From Sabulicella glaciei (GTDB lineage Bacteria; Pseudomonadota; Alphaproteobacteria; Acetobacterales; Acetobacteraceae): a DNA stretch of 64,000 nt. The stretch is from contig NZ_JAPFQI010000022.1 in NCBI RefSeq assembly GCF_026183895.1, positions 1 through 64,000 of the forward strand. Reading direction: 5' to 3'. Positions 16,366 to 26,595 of the stretch are shown here, one piece after another. Below the pieces are notes generated by a model. That model saw only the letters and a list, made by a program, of their open reading frames with translations. It made no database searches and had not been told where the DNA came from. The position numbers and the translations under genes are program-made. Each line of letters begins with the position of its first letter. The first letter of the stretch is position 1.

Positions 16366-17718
16366 TCAGGGCGCAGCGAGACTCCTTCGCAGCCGCATGA
16401 TCGTTCCAGGCAAACCGCGGACCCTCAGGACGCCCCCAATCTCGTCGTAGGTCTCTGACAGCACGTGGGCGCTTTCGTAGATTTCGCCGATCAAGGCCTG
16501 CTTGGCGTGGGGCATCACTAGCACATCCTCCACCATGGCAGCCTCGAAAAACCCGATGATGGTGTCCCGCAGCGCTCTGACATCCTCCGGCGAGTGGGCG
16601 GAGAGCAGGATCGCATCCGGATGCCTCTCGACCAGAGCCGCGCGCCGCGCGGGGGCCACACGGTCCATCTTGTTCAGCACGAGGTGGTACGGGACGGCGT
16701 CCGCCCCGATTTCGCGCAGCACGCTGCGGCTCACTTCCAGCTGTGCCTCGTAGGTAGGATCAGACGCGTCCACCACGAAAAGCAGTAGCGAGGCTTCAAG
16801 GGCCTCCGCCAGGGTGGAACGGAACGAGGCGACCAGGTCGTGCGGCAGCTGCTTGATGAAGCCCACCGTATCGGAGATGAGCACCCGCGGCCGGGTCTCC
16901 GGCTGCAGGACGCGGACAGTGGTATCGAGGGTCGCGAAGAGCTTGTCCTCCACCAGCACCTGGCTGCCCGTCAGCGCCCGCATCAACGACGACTTGCCCG
17001 CGTTGGTGTAACCCACGAGAGCGACCCGCAGCTGGTCCTGTCGGCCCGTGCGGCGGTTGTCGCTGTCGCGCTGCACCGCTTCCAGCTGCTCCCGCAGCTC
17101 CGAGATCCGGTCACGGATCTTGCGGCGGTCGAGGTCTAGCGTCGTCTCCCCTGCACCCGGTCCCTGCTGTCGCCCACCGCCGCCCGAGGACTCGCGAAGG
17201 CGCGGTGCGACGTATTTCAGCCGAGCCATCTCCACCTGCAGCTTCGCCTCGCGGGTGTTGGCGTGGCGGTGGAAGATCTCGACGATGACGCCAGTGCGGT
17301 CGAGTACCTGAGCGCCGGTGGCCCGCTCCAGGTTGCGAATTTGACTTGGCGAGAGGTCGTGATCCACGATCACGAATTCTGGTTTCCGAGCCGCATTCTC
17401 CTCCGACCCCAGAACGGGAACGGCTTCGACCGCGCCCCCGAAGCGCCCGCGCGCTTTCGCGGTTGGTGGCGCTGCCATCGAACCGACCACGCCGGTGCCG
17501 CCGGTCAGCGCGGCCAACTCCGCCAGCTTGCCCGTCCCCAGCAGCGATCCGGCACCGGTGCCCTCGCGCCGTTGCGACACCGCACCCACAACCTGGTAGC
17601 CAAGTGTCTTCACCAAGCGCCCCAACTCCTCAAGGCTGGCGGCATGGGTCACGTCATCGACTTCGGGGGTCTGGATGCCGACGAGGACGGCGAGTGGGAC
17701 GGGAGGCATGGTTTCCAT
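16366..17718 (-). CDS. hflX: Ribosome-associated GTPase HflX
   Basis: The 450-residue protein matches HflX. The N-terminal domain contains LGTGKLAEL and FVIVDHDLSPSQIRNLERAT, then VLDRTGVIVEIFHRHANTRE. A Gly-rich linker SSGGGGRQQGPGAGET and a helical stretch follow. The GTPase domain shows G1 GYTNAGKSS, G3 DTVGF and G4 NKMD. HflX is a ribosome-splitting or rescue GTPase of the cytosol, induced under stress. Usually hfq precedes it in alphaproteobacteria; no hfq is seen here. The start at 17718 or 17709 cannot be separated. Confidence 0.92.
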   Translation of the reverse strand: METMPPVPLAVLVGIQTPEVDDVTHAASLEELGRLVKTLGYQVVGAVSQRREGTGAGSLLGTGKLAELAALTGGTGVVGSMAAPPTAKARGRFGGAVEAVPVLGSEENAARKPEFVIVDHDLSPSQIRNLERATGAQVLDRTGVIVEIFHRHANTREAKLQVEMARLKYVAPRLRESSGGGGRQQGPGAGETTLDLDRRKIRDRISELREQLEAVQRDSDNRRTGRQDQLRVALVGYTNAGKSSLMRALTGSQVLVEDKLFATLDTTVRVLQPETRPRVLISDTVGFIKQLPHDLVASFRSTLAEALEASLLLFVVDASDPTYEAQLEVSRSVLREIGADAVPYHLVLNKMDRVAPARRAALVERHPDAILLSAHSPEDVRALRDTIIGFFEAAMVEDVLVMPHAKQALIGEIYESAHVLSETYDEIGGVLRVRGLPGTIMRLRRSLAAP

Positions 17719-18062
17719 GGCGATGACCTAGCATGAGTTCAGTCGAAGCTTCGTGGGCCGGAACCGGTTTCAGTCTCAACCGAAGTGCCCGTCGGTCCAC
17801 GGCTACGTGGCGGGGAGGTGCGGCGGGAATGCTTGGCAAGGCCGCCCGCACCGGATCCATTCAGGTGTCCGCCGCGCGCTACAGATGCCGCGCGGAACGG
17901 CACAGTTTTTCCGGGCAAGGGCCATGTTCTCGCCGTGGAGAAGGCAGAAGACGCCGGTCCGGCTTCGGCCGGAGAAAGCCCCAGGCTGCTCAAATCCACA
18001 CAAGGGTAGGACCTCGAGCCCGCTCCAGACCCCCTCTCGAGAGAAGCGCGCGGAGTCTGGAT
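17719..18062. other. Intergenic, nothing recognised
   Basis: Frames here on both strands are low quality. The region separates the 3' end of the kinase gene from the hflX start, both transcribed leftwards. Confidence 0.4.
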
Positions 18063-19880
18063 TTACAATCGCTCAGGCCGGACCGCCGGGAGCCACAGCG
18101 TCACTGTGGTGCCGCGTCCCGGGTGGCTGGACACATGCAGACCGCCATCAGCCCGCACCGCAAAGCCACGGACCATAGATAGGCCGAGCCCTGTGCCCTT
18201 CTCGCCCTTGGTGGTGAAGAAAGGATCTCCCGCCCGGGCGCGCGTGGCCTCATCCATCCCCATGCCCTTGTCGCGCACTTCGATGCGTGCGTACGCCCCT
18301 GGAGCAAGCCCGGCTGGATGGCCCTCTGCCTGCGCCACAGCATCCCCCTGGCTCAACACGAGCACCTCCCCACCGTCAGGCATGGCATCGCGCGCATTCA
18401 GGCACAAATTGATGACGGCACTTTCCAACTCACCCCGGTCGACATTGACTCGCGGAGGCCGAGGCTGCCCGCTCTGGTAGCGAGTCGTGACCCCGTGTCC
18501 GAGGGTGGATGATAGCAGCTCCACCAACTCGGAAAGGATTGCGCTCGGGTCGACCGGCTGAATCGACGCTGTATTGCCCTCGGGCGCCCCTCTCCGTGCA
18601 AAGCTGATCATCCGTGCCGCAAGGCCCGCCGCCCGCTCGGCCGCCCCCACGACGCGCGCTACCGCCTCCCGCACGCGCGCAGGATCCTCGACACTCCGCT
18701 CGATCCGATGCGCACCTGCCATAACGACCTGTGCCGCATTGCCAAAGTCATGGGCAACACCAGCCGCCAACTGCGAGAAGGCCGTTCGCGCTTCCGAGCG
18801 GCGTAGCTGCTCTTCCATCTCCGCCCGGCGCTCCGCTTCTTGTCGCGCTTGGCCGGCTTCCCTCTGCGCACGCCAAGTGAGGAACATCAACAGGATCGTT
18901 GCCAGCCCGGCGAGGAGGGCCGGTGCTGGCAGGCGTGCTGCCCAGTTCCTCCACTGAACGGAGGCATTCAGCGCATAGGCGACAGAGACAGGGAAATCTC
19001 CAAGCCCGCGGACGACGACCAAGCGCTCGGCCTCGCCAGCCTCGAGCCTAAGGCGACCCGGGCCGTCACGCTTCGCCTCCTGACCCTGGATCAGTTGAAG
19101 AAGAGTCCCGCTCGGGACCGACAAGCCCACAGGCGCTGCAGGCGCCGGATGGCGCGCCAGCACCGCCCCATCATGGCGAAGCAGCAGCACGACGTCCCGT
19201 TCTGTTTCGATGATTCCTCGCCAGAACTCCTCGAAGTAAGCCGGGAAGAATGCGGTGCTGACCACTCCCCCATCAGGTTGGCGGGCTGCTCCAAGACGGG
19301 CACGGCTGAGCCGAAAGACGGGGCGGCCCGTCACAGCTCCCTCGGAAACCGCGCCGACAAACGTCCCACCTTCCATGATGCCCTTTGAGCCGGCCTCGGA
19401 GTCCTGGTGTGCGTGGACATAGTCGCGGCCGGAAAGATCCACGGCAGGGGTTGGAAGGGCCACGCGGCTTGTGAGAGCAAGCTTCCCCTCTGGGTCGATT
19501 AGAGCGATCCCCACCGTCGCGGGCGCGGCCCGGTCGAGATTGAGGAGGGCCTCGTGCAGGTCAGCCGCGTCACGGATCTCCGACCAGTTCCTTTCCCCGG
19601 TCAGGAGAGCGGCGGCAACGATTGCAGCGTTCTGCGCCTCGAAGGCACGAAGCGCGTGCTCGCGCAGCATTTCGGTCGTGCGCGTCAATCGCACGTGGGT
19701 TTCCTCGGCGGTCTGAGCCCATTCGAGCCAGGCAGCCGCCAGAAACCCAGAAAGTGGGACCATGAACGCGGACAGCCACAAAAGGACGAAGCCCTTGGAC
19801 CGAGTCCAAATGGCACCCACCTTGCCCGGGGGCAGAACGCTGCTTCGCTTACTCGTCACGAGTGATGCTTCGGGGTGCAA
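18063..19880 (-). CDS. Membrane sensor histidine kinase
   Basis: This 605-residue sensor has a transmembrane helix at about 31-52, an extracytoplasmic ligand-binding region at about 55-315 of dCache/PDC-like character (GIALIDPEGKLALTSRV, VDLSGRDYVHAHQD), a second helix at about 318-338 and a short coiled coil. The HisKA domain has LAAGVAHDFGNAAQVV, with phospho-acceptor His377 in FGN rather than the usual FNN context. The ATPase carries LNARDAMPDGG, DKGMGMDEA and [11 protein letters not shown]. No receiver is attached and no response regulator is adjacent, so its partner is unknown. The stand-alone receivers in this window are candidates by inference only. Confidence 0.85.
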   Translation of the reverse strand: MHPEASLVTSKRSSVLPPGKVGAIWTRSKGFVLLWLSAFMVPLSGFLAAAWLEWAQTAEETHVRLTRTTEMLREHALRAFEAQNAAIVAAALLTGERNWSEIRDAADLHEALLNLDRAAPATVGIALIDPEGKLALTSRVALPTPAVDLSGRDYVHAHQDSEAGSKGIMEGGTFVGAVSEGAVTGRPVFRLSRARLGAARQPDGGVVSTAFFPAYFEEFWRGIIETERDVVLLLRHDGAVLARHPAPAAPVGLSVPSGTLLQLIQGQEAKRDGPGRLRLEAGEAERLVVVRGLGDFPVSVAYALNASVQWRNWAARLPAPALLAGLATILLMFLTWRAQREAGQARQEAERRAEMEEQLRRSEARTAFSQLAAGVAHDFGNAAQVVMAGAHRIERSVEDPARVREAVARVVGAAERAAGLAARMISFARRGAPEGNTASIQPVDPSAILSELVELLSSTLGHGVTTRYQSGQPRPPRVNVDRGELESAVINLCLNARDAMPDGGEVLVLSQGDAVAQAEGHPAGLAPGAYARIEVRDKGMGMDEATRARAGDPFFTTKGEKGTGLGLSMVRGFAVRADGGLHVSSHPGRGTTVTLWLPAVRPERL

Positions 19881-20058
19881 TCAAAGGCGATGGCGACGAT
19901 CCCTTCTTTGCTTCAGATATTGCCTCCCAAGGATCGGAGGTAATCTTCAACATTCTGGCCCTTGAGATTTGCCAAAGGCAAATCCTGGCGCGGAGCGGAA
20001 GTTCGCGAGAAACGCGGCGAGTGCTTCGATGAAAGCACTCGCAAGCAGCCAGCAAACC
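19881..20058. other. Intergenic, nothing recognised
   Basis: A minus-strand frame ends in LANLKGQNVEDYLRSLGG, which looks protein-like but is unassigned and cut off by the IS3 end next to it. Confidence 0.3.
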
Positions 20059-20147
20059 GGCTCTTTCGCATCATCCAGCCTCCGGTCAGGTCAGCAATCC
20101 TGCCTGAAAAACTCTCACAGTGGCTGGACCAGTTTTCCGGTCTAGGG
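20059..20147 (-). mobile_element. Solo IS3-family left end
   Basis: The minus strand is nearly identical to the left end of the IS3 at 48209: CCTAGACCGGAAAACTGGTC, then GTGAGAGTTTTTC, GGCAGGATTGCTGACCTGAC and the first orfA codons MMRKS. It then diverges at once. It is a fragment of about 90 bp left after deletion, or a one-ended event. The copy is only a few mismatches from the element at 48 kb. Confidence 0.75.
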
Positions 20148-20511
20148 CCAGCCAACAGCTTGAGACCCTTCACCGGCGGCTCGGTTTGATCGCGCCCTCT
20201 GCTCGGCGTTCACCGCTGGCTCGGTCCAGGTCCGTCGGCATATATACGACGCCTAGCGCAATGGCGGGCTTCGGACTGGGCGTGGCGTGTCGCAGGGTCG
20301 CCCGACACCTCCGTGCTAGAGCCATGAAGAGGACCTTTGGGTTTCGGTTGGATCTTTCTCCGGGGGAGCAACAGCAGCGGAACCAGTGCTCATACAGAAA
20401 AATAGAATTTTCGTTACATTTTCTCCTTGGTCTTGCCAACGAATGTTTGAGTTGTGCAAGGTTGTCGGAGCGCAAGCGCCCGGCGACAGCAGGGCATGAG
20501 GACGCCCGACC
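20148..20511. other. Intergenic, AT-rich patch before FkbM gene
   Basis: Around 20395-20440 there is an AT-rich stretch that probably contains the promoter for the methyltransferase gene. No other feature found. Confidence 0.35.
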
Positions 20512-21327
20512 ATGTTGCTCTCCCCTTTTATCAAGACTGCGAAGCGCCTAGCGCCGTCGCGCATCGCCTTCCGGTTGGAGCAGATGTGGCGTGAGCGCCG
20601 GCGGGAGGGCGAACCCGAATGGCACCTCCTCCAGGGACTGGCCGATCCCGCCCGTGCTGCGGTGGACGTTGGGGCTAGGGGCGGGGTCTACGCGGAGCGG
20701 CTTTCCCGCATTTGTCCCTATGTCCATTGCTTCGAGCCGCAACCTGGGCTGGCGGCGGACTTGCAGCGCAAGCTTCCGCCAAACGTCACAACCCATAGTA
20801 TCGCCCTTTCGGACCAGTCTGGCTTCGCAGAGCTTCGGGGCGTGCACGGTGACAACAGGCGCTCGTCGCTTCACCCGGCGGACACGACCCAAGGCGAAAC
20901 AATCTGCGTTGCGCTCCGGCGCCTGGATGATGTGGTGTGCGATCCGGTCGGCTTCCTGAGGATCAACGTAGACGGCCAGGCGATGTCCGTGCTTCGCGGC
21001 GCGGAGGAAATCCTCCATCGCGACCGCCCCACGCTTCTGATCACAGCAAAGGCTGTGCACCAGGAAGGCCAACCCCTCGAATTCTTCCAGTATCTTTCCG
21101 ACTGCGGCTACGAGGGGTGCTTTCTGTGGGGGGATGACATCGTGCCGGCCGACGCGTTCTCCTTGGAGGAGCATCAGCGCCCGGATCGAGCGGGTGGCTA
21201 CGTCAGCAACTTCATATTCATGGCTGTCGACTCGAAGCGGCGGGCGAAGGCTGTTTCTTCGTTGGCGCTGACACGCAATGTACCGGTCGCTGCAGACCTG
21301 TCTTCCACCGGTCCACTGGCAGCGTGA
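20512..21327 (+). CDS. FkbM-family methyltransferase
   Basis: The 271-residue protein carries the FkbM methyltransferase fold. AAVDVGARGGVYAERLS is the SAM-binding motif I, VHCFEPQPGLAADLQRKL the acidic loop, and FLRINVDGQAMSVLRGAEEI the family-typical strand (often IDVEG). Such enzymes O-methylate sugars or other small molecules using SAM. Neighbouring genes do not form a polysaccharide cluster, so the substrate is unknown. The ATG at 20512 gives a normal FkbM length. Confidence 0.8.
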   Translation: MLLSPFIKTAKRLAPSRIAFRLEQMWRERRREGEPEWHLLQGLADPARAAVDVGARGGVYAERLSRICPYVHCFEPQPGLAADLQRKLPPNVTTHSIALSDQSGFAELRGVHGDNRRSSLHPADTTQGETICVALRRLDDVVCDPVGFLRINVDGQAMSVLRGAEEILHRDRPTLLITAKAVHQEGQPLEFFQYLSDCGYEGCFLWGDDIVPADAFSLEEHQRPDRAGGYVSNFIFMAVDSKRRAKAVSSLALTRNVPVAADLSSTGPLAA

Positions 21328-21451
21328 CCGAGCCCGGCGCGGCAGCTGCACCTCTTCAAAGGGGGCCATCTGCAATTATTCGTCGTAAGGGATGGGCGAA
21401 TCCGCCCGCTGGCTACCAGAAGCTCCCGTAGGGACGGTGCCCGCTTTCCTC
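21328..21451. other. Intergenic, nothing recognised
   Basis: Short spacer with no supportable feature. Confidence 0.3.
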
Positions 21452-21688
21452 TCAAGGCAAACAACAACCCAGACCGCCTTCTGACTCGGCTTGCATGTGG
21501 TCTGAGCTGCGAAGCGGTTGCGGCGATATCTCACAGGAGACAAAGAGGATCAGCCACAGCAAAACCGATATCACGAGGAGGAGACGCACCGCCTCGTGCC
21601 ACGGTAGACCATCGCGCGAATGGTCTTCCTTCCCAGGTCCACTGCGACGCCAGAACCGTCCCCCACATACCATTCGCACCCCCGTCAT
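21452..21688 (-). CDS. Hypothetical small membrane protein
   Basis: The 78-codon frame has one clear hydrophobic helix, AVRLLLVISVLLWLILFVS, preceded by a charged segment and followed by a short polar tail. It may start at a codon internal to this frame. Single-span proteins of this size are common, but I recognise no family, and the surrounding kilobase is decayed DNA. Confidence 0.4.
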   Translation of the reverse strand: MTGVRMVCGGRFWRRSGPGKEDHSRDGLPWHEAVRLLLVISVLLWLILFVSCEISPQPLRSSDHMQAESEGGLGCCLP

Positions 21689-22318
21689 TGACGCAGTCTA
21701 GGCCATTTACGGTGCTGGCGCATGTAAGTAGGCACGCTTCTCCGCTTGAAAACGAGAACTTTCGGCCGGTTGCGCAAAACTCGTTCACGATGCGGTTCCA
21801 GCCCGCTCCACGACCCGGTCAGGGTCTCTCTGCGCCTAGGGACTCGGGCCGAGCAGCATGCTGCGATCTTGACATGGCCTCACACCCGCGAAGGAGCCAT
21901 TGGCAACACTCGCACTTACTTCGGTGCGTTGGTGCGCGGCGTGGCTGAGCGTGTGACAAGGAGCTGAGGCGAGAGCGCACTGCGCACTCTGCCGAGCCGT
22001 TCGGCGACAAACGGTGTGAGGCCGGGCGCCGCAAGAAGGGAGGAGGACGAGCCGAGGCAAACTGAGGTTCCGGCTGCCAAGTGGTGTTGAGAGGCGCCCG
22101 ATGGAATGCTACTGGCTTGCGCGACGTGGCGTGCAACGACGCGATCGAGACACTTGCCAACTCGAACACCGTGCTTTTGCGCGTAGGAGCTGATATCCTA
22201 GGCAGCCCAAGGCGGGTTGCGGCGCGGAGCGGCAACAATTCTGCAGCGATCTGGGACGCGCTCTCCGGCCAAATCCCTCTTCCCGCGCGAGGGCCGCCGC
22301 TGGTTGCCGAGGACACGT
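21689..22318. other. Non-coding or decayed stretch
   Basis: No frame here has recognisable similarity. A long minus frame (21819-22316) is Arg/Pro/Ser-rich with no domain and is treated as a shadow. Confidence 0.4.
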
Positions 22319-22405
22319 CCGCTTACTTGGTACTGTTGATTTCCCTCATAGACCGTGCTCTCGAGCAGCTATATGGGCCCTCGCTGGACGCCGAGACCCC
22401 GCTTC
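22319..22405 (+). repeat. Conserved leader of receiver gene, copy 2
   Basis: Homologous to 6008-6092. It shows that the receiver pseudogene was duplicated with its leader. Confidence 0.6.
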
Positions 22406-22828
22406 ATGAACCCGGATATGACCTTTCCCACCCTCAAGGTGCTGGTGGTGGAGGATGATTACCTTCACGCGAGTGCTTTGGCGCGCTCGCTCGAAGCAGC
22501 ATGAGCGAGGGTCGCGGGTCCAGTTGCAACGGTGGTCGCCGCGCTGCGGATGCTCGAGCGCGAAGCCGGAATCACGGGTGCTTTGCTTGATGTCGAACTG
22601 CACGGTGAGTCAGTCTTTCCCATCGCTGCGATGCTGCAGCGCAAGGGCATTCCCTTTGCCTTCGTGATGGAGCAGCCTGCCAGAGATATTCCTTTCGCCT
22701 TCCGCCATGTGGCTTCGCTGCCAAAGTCAACGCACGCAGGCCGCGCCCTGCGCTTACTGAGACGGGATCAGGACTGCGGGTCACTATCCGTTGTGGACAA
22801 CCCCGAGAAAGACAGGTTCGCGGCATGA
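22406..22828 (+). pseudogene. Single-domain response regulator, nonsense-mutated
   Basis: The sequence aligns end to end (141 codons) with the receiver gene at 6093-6515: same MNPD.TFPTLKVLV.EDDYLHA start, LDVELHGESVFP and ASLPKSTHAG. Codon 33 is TGA (22502-22504), where the intact copy has GGG. Everything after it stays in frame. A restart at ATG 22550 within RMLERE would lack the acidic pocket. The lysine is retained in SLPKS. So this is a recent single-nonsense pseudogene, or a read error at that codon. Confidence 0.75.
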
Positions 22829-23016
22829 GCCGCTGTAGCTTCTCGAAGTCTTCCTGCTCCAGGCGGTCAGCTCGCGAGTGCGATCGGAACCTTTGACGTG
22901 GAGACTTCACGGAAGCACGGGATTGCCAATCCCCGGCTTGTCGGGAGCGACGCAGGCCCTTCGCTGGACGTTCCGCTGTCATAGAGTTCGGGAGCGGCTC
23001 ACCTTCACACGATTAC

Positions 23017-25365
23017 TCAGCGGTGCCGCACCACGGCCGCGAGGCTCGCAGCAAGATCCGCCCGGCGAAACGGTTTGGCGAGACGTGGGAGGTCGGGGGC
23101 CAGCCCATCCACCTCGGCGTAGCCGGACACAATGACCACCGGCAGTCCAGGTCGAAGCTCGTTCAGGCGCCGGGCGAGATCGGTGCCGCTCAAGCCTGGC
23201 ATGAGATGATCCGTGACTACCAAGTCAGGACGTAATCCACCGCCGACGAGGCGCAGAGCTTCCTCTGCGGAACTCGCCTCCACGACCTCGTATCCAAGGT
23301 CGGCGAGCATGTCGGCGGTGCTTGCCCGAACGATTTCCTCGTCATCGACGAGCAGAGTGGTGCCAACGCCCTGCCCAACTACTTGCGATTGCTGAGGCTG
23401 CTCTGCCTCAGGTGTCGCGCCGCTAGCCGGTAGCCAGAGCTGGACGTTCGTGCCGACCCCAAGGCGGCTGGCGACCGAAAGTCCGCCGCCGAGCTGCGAC
23501 GTGAGACCGTGAACCATGGACAGCCCCAAGCCCGTTCCCTTGCCAATCCCCTTTGTCGAGAAGAACGGCTCGATCGCCCGCTTTGCCGTCGCCTCGTCCA
23601 TGCCCACACCGGTGTCCGACACCGACAGGCAGACGTAGGTGCCGGGTCGGAGCCCCGCCCGATGGGTGTCCCGCACCTCCTCGAGAAAGGCCGTCAGGCG
23701 GAGTGTACCGCCGTCAGGCATGGCGTCTCGCGCATTCACGCCAAGGTTCAGAAGCGCCATCTCCAGTTGGTTGGGGTCGGCGTGTGCCGGAGGCAGGCCG
23801 CTCGCAATGTCGACAGACACTCGGACCTGCGGCCCGGTCGTCGAGGCAAGGAGATCCGCCATGCCTTCCATGAGCTTGGCGACGTCGATGGCGGTCGCCT
23901 GCAGCGGCTGCCGGCGGGCGAAAGCGAGCAATCGCTGCACCAGCATCTTCGCGCGCTCTGCCGATTGCATGGCGCCATTGATCAATCGCCGTTCGCGTTC
24001 ACCGCCCAGGCCTTGTCGCTGCAGCATGTCCAGGCCGCCGACGATCGGGGTGAGCAGGTTATTGAAATCATGGGCCACGCCACCGGTCAGCTGCCCCATC
24101 GCCTCCATCTTCTGACTCTGGCGGAGCGCGTCCTGGGCGGCCAGGAGTTCTGCCTCTCGAGCCTTGGCTAGGCTGAGGTCGCGTCCGACCGCGATGAAGT
24201 TGACGCCATCCGGTTCTGGGGCGACGGTCCACTCAATCGGCTTGAAGCCGCCGTCACGTGTGGCGATGCGGTTCTCGAAGCGCGTGGGCTGGCGGGTTTC
24301 GGCCATGCGCGCGATGGCTTCCAGGGTTGGCGGCATGTCGTCCGGATGCATGAAGGTCGCGTAGCCGCGCGACAGCAGTTCGGCCTCGCTCCAGCCCAGG
24401 ACCTGCGTCCAGGCCGGGCTGACGGCCGACATCATGCCGCTGTAGTCGGCCCGGGCGAGCATGTCCTGCGAAAGGCTCCAAAGATGGTCGCGCTCTGCGG
24501 TGCGGACCGCCACCCTCTGCTCAAGCGTTTCGTTGAGTTCCCGCAGTCGGCCCTCGGCAATGCGGCGTGCCGAGATGTCGTTGAAGAGGATCGCAACCAG
24601 CCGGGCCTCGGGCTCACCCACGCGAAACGCGTACACTTCAAACGACCGCCCGAGCATATCCGAGTGCTGCTCGAAGCGTTCCGGCCTGCCAGTGAGGGCG
24701 ACGCGTCCATAGACTTCGTACCACTGCTCCTCGAGACCGGGAGCTACCTCGCGGAGCCATTGTCCCAGGACCGCCTCGGAAAAGCCCGCCTGCCGATAGA
24801 AAGCGGGGTTTGCCTCGACGACGCGGTAGTCGATCCGTCCGCCCGGAGCATCGAGGTCCACCTCAACGATGCAGAAGCCCGACTCGATCGTCTCGAACAG
24901 CGCGCGATAGCGCGCTTCGCTCTCGCGCATCACCGCTTCCGCGCGGACCCGCTCGGTCGCGTCCACGACATGGTGGATGACCGCGACCACCTCTCCATCT
25001 GCGTCGAGGACGGGCGCGTTCACCGGGTTCCACCAACGCTCCTCGAACCCGCCGTCGGGGCGCGGGATGTCGTACTTCTGTAACGGCATCCTGTCCGGCT
25101 GCTTTCCGGTGATGGCCCGCTCAATGGATGCGCGCAGATTGGCGGCGCCCGCGGCACCCGGATCGTCCGGATTATCCGGCATCGCCTCGAAAACGCCCCG
25201 CCCGGTGAGGTCCTCGCGAGCCCTCATGACAGCAGCGAGGTAGGCGTCGTTCACGTCCGTGATCGTGAACCGGGGCGCGTCGGGCGCAAGCAGCAGCATG
25301 GGCGCGGGAGATGCCGCGAACAGCGCAGCGGGGCCGGCCAGGTCTGTCACGGAGGGGTCACCCAT
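23017..25365 (-). CDS. PAS-domain hybrid histidine kinase with receiver
   Basis: This 782-residue soluble protein has three PAS-like domains (about 10-140, 150-275 and 295-405), then a HisKA domain with [19 protein letters not shown] (phospho-acceptor near His432). The ATPase has LLNLGVNARDAMPDGG, DTGVGMDEA and [15 protein letters not shown]-terminal receiver (TTLLVDDEEIVRAS, LVVTDHLMPGLSG, AKPFRRADL) completes it. There is no transmembrane segment. The architecture fits cytosolic redox or light sensing in alphaproteobacteria, but no cofactor-binding Cys or His is obvious. It runs leftwards and is not in an operon. Confidence 0.9.
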   Translation of the reverse strand: MGDPSVTDLAGPAALFAASPAPMLLLAPDAPRFTITDVNDAYLAAVMRAREDLTGRGVFEAMPDNPDDPGAAGAANLRASIERAITGKQPDRMPLQKYDIPRPDGGFEERWWNPVNAPVLDADGEVVAVIHHVVDATERVRAEAVMRESEARYRALFETIESGFCIVEVDLDAPGGRIDYRVVEANPAFYRQAGFSEAVLGQWLREVAPGLEEQWYEVYGRVALTGRPERFEQHSDMLGRSFEVYAFRVGEPEARLVAILFNDISARRIAEGRLRELNETLEQRVAVRTAERDHLWSLSQDMLARADYSGMMSAVSPAWTQVLGWSEAELLSRGYATFMHPDDMPPTLEAIARMAETRQPTRFENRIATRDGGFKPIEWTVAPEPDGVNFIAVGRDLSLAKAREAELLAAQDALRQSQKMEAMGQLTGGVAHDFNNLLTPIVGGLDMLQRQGLGGERERRLINGAMQSAERAKMLVQRLLAFARRQPLQATAIDVAKLMEGMADLLASTTGPQVRVSVDIASGLPPAHADPNQLEMALLNLGVNARDAMPDGGTLRLTAFLEEVRDTHRAGLRPGTYVCLSVSDTGVGMDEATAKRAIEPFFSTKGIGKGTGLGLSMVHGLTSQLGGGLSVASRLGVGTNVQLWLPASGATPEAEQPQQSQVVGQGVGTTLLVDDEEIVRASTADMLADLGYEVVEASSAEEALRLVGGGLRPDLVVTDHLMPGLSGTDLARRLNELRPGLPVVIVSGYAEVDGLAPDLPRLAKPFRRADLAASLAAVVRHR

Positions 25366-25598
25366 CGGCTACTCGGTCCAGGTTCGGCGGCGCATTGAGT
25401 GCCGCCCCCGTTCTGATGTCTGTCTAGCGGCGAGAACCCATGCGCAAAAGTGCAAATAGTCGTACAAGGCCGTCTGCGAGATCTGGCGCGGTGCCTTTCT
25501 CTCGGACCACGCCCTCCAGGTTGTGCTGTCCGCTGTCATCCCTCTGGGCGGTTTGTCAGTGGACTTGACGCTCAGCTACTGCTCCGGGCGATGCGGCG
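25366..25598. other. Intergenic, nothing recognised
   Basis: Upstream region of the hybrid kinase. No motif identified. Confidence 0.3.
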
Positions 25599-25830
25599 TC
25601 AGATGTCTAGGATGACGCCGCGAGCGCCCGGTGTGAGCGGCGCCTGGAGCGTACCGACGAGGCGGTTCGGCTCCGCACCCCGGAGCGGAACCGTTGTGGT
25701 CCGCCCACCCGACTGGATCGTCAGCCGCCCCGATGCCTGACGGGTTGACGCGGGACGGCCGCGCTCGTCAGTGACGAGCAAGGTGACCTCCGTTCCGGAA
25801 GCCAGATCCGCCGGAACCACCTGTCCAGGC
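25599..25830 (-). pseudogene. Fragment of an unassigned beta-rich protein
   Basis: The minus frame has a coherent stretch, VVPADLASGTEVTLLVTDER, then GRLTIQSGGRTTTVPLRGAE and LVGTLQAPLTPGARG. This looks like a beta-sandwich domain of secreted or periplasmic proteins, with the usual downstream strand missing (stop after GVILDI). Upstream of VVPAD the frame becomes low-complexity, so both ends appear lost. Family not assigned. Confidence 0.4.
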
Positions 25831-26447
25831 TCCTCGCCGCCGCGACGTCGTGCAGTTCTTGGGTCTGGGTTCCCGCCACGTGTTTTGGTCTCGCCGCGGG
25901 CGGCGGGTCTCCCCTGATGAGGGTTCGCATTTGAATTGGCGGCGGCAGTGAACCTCATGGCGCTCTTCGGTCGGTCTGGAGCACATCGCGTTTGCTTCTT
26001 TCGTCTTCACTCGGGCTAAGGTTTCAGTTCAGTGGGGTGTCGGGGCGCGCGGCATCGAGCGTGGATCCGGGGGTCAACCTGTGACGAGACGGTCACAGTT
26101 CCCGGCTGCGGGGTGTACGACGCTTTCTCGGAGCGTTTCTTCAAGCGCTCGCAGCGTGCGTGGCCCCAACAGTTTGAAAGAATCGGGGTGTGCTGAAGCG
26201 AGAGGCCGTGGCTCGCTGGCGGCACGACGTTTCCAGGGAAGGGTCATTGCCTGTGGATTCCCAGCGGTGCCCTTCCGACTCATGGCACCAGCCCCATAGC
26301 ATCGGGTTGCACTGACGCGCTGATGTATCACACCAACCGCGCCGGGCGTCCCCGCCCCGAAAGGCGTGGGCGCTTCCATCACGCCAGAGGCCGTTCGATC
26401 TGTCGTGCTGGCTTATATTCAGAGAACCGTGGAAGCCCTGTTACTAC
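25831..26447. other. Accessory debris, nothing recognised
   Basis: No frame with family resemblance. The base composition resembles the neighbouring fragments. Confidence 0.3.
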
Positions 26448-26586
26448 TGTGACGCCAGAGACCATCGAGAGGATCAATGCATCCTACGTCTTTCATGTAC
26501 TGCGGCTGACGCTGCTGGCGCCGGACGTTGTCGAGGCCAATCTGGACGGTCGGCAGCCAGAGGGGAAGACACTTGTAGGCAGATAA
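26448..26586 (+). pseudogene. Serine recombinase-associated C-terminal fragment
   Basis: The 45-codon piece reads ERINASYVFHVLRLTLLAPD and then VVEANLDGRQPEGKTL. This resembles the helix-turn-helix tail found in large serine recombinase/resolvase-type proteins of alphaproteobacterial islands (SYVSRVLRLTLLAPDIVEAILDGRQ type). The catalytic part is missing. Confidence 0.5.
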
Positions 26587-26595
26587 AGCGTTTCT

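Noticed and set aside
21819-22316. 165-codon minus ORF in the gap before the receiver pseudogene
   Set aside because: Ser/Arg/Pro-rich without domain features; likely shadow.
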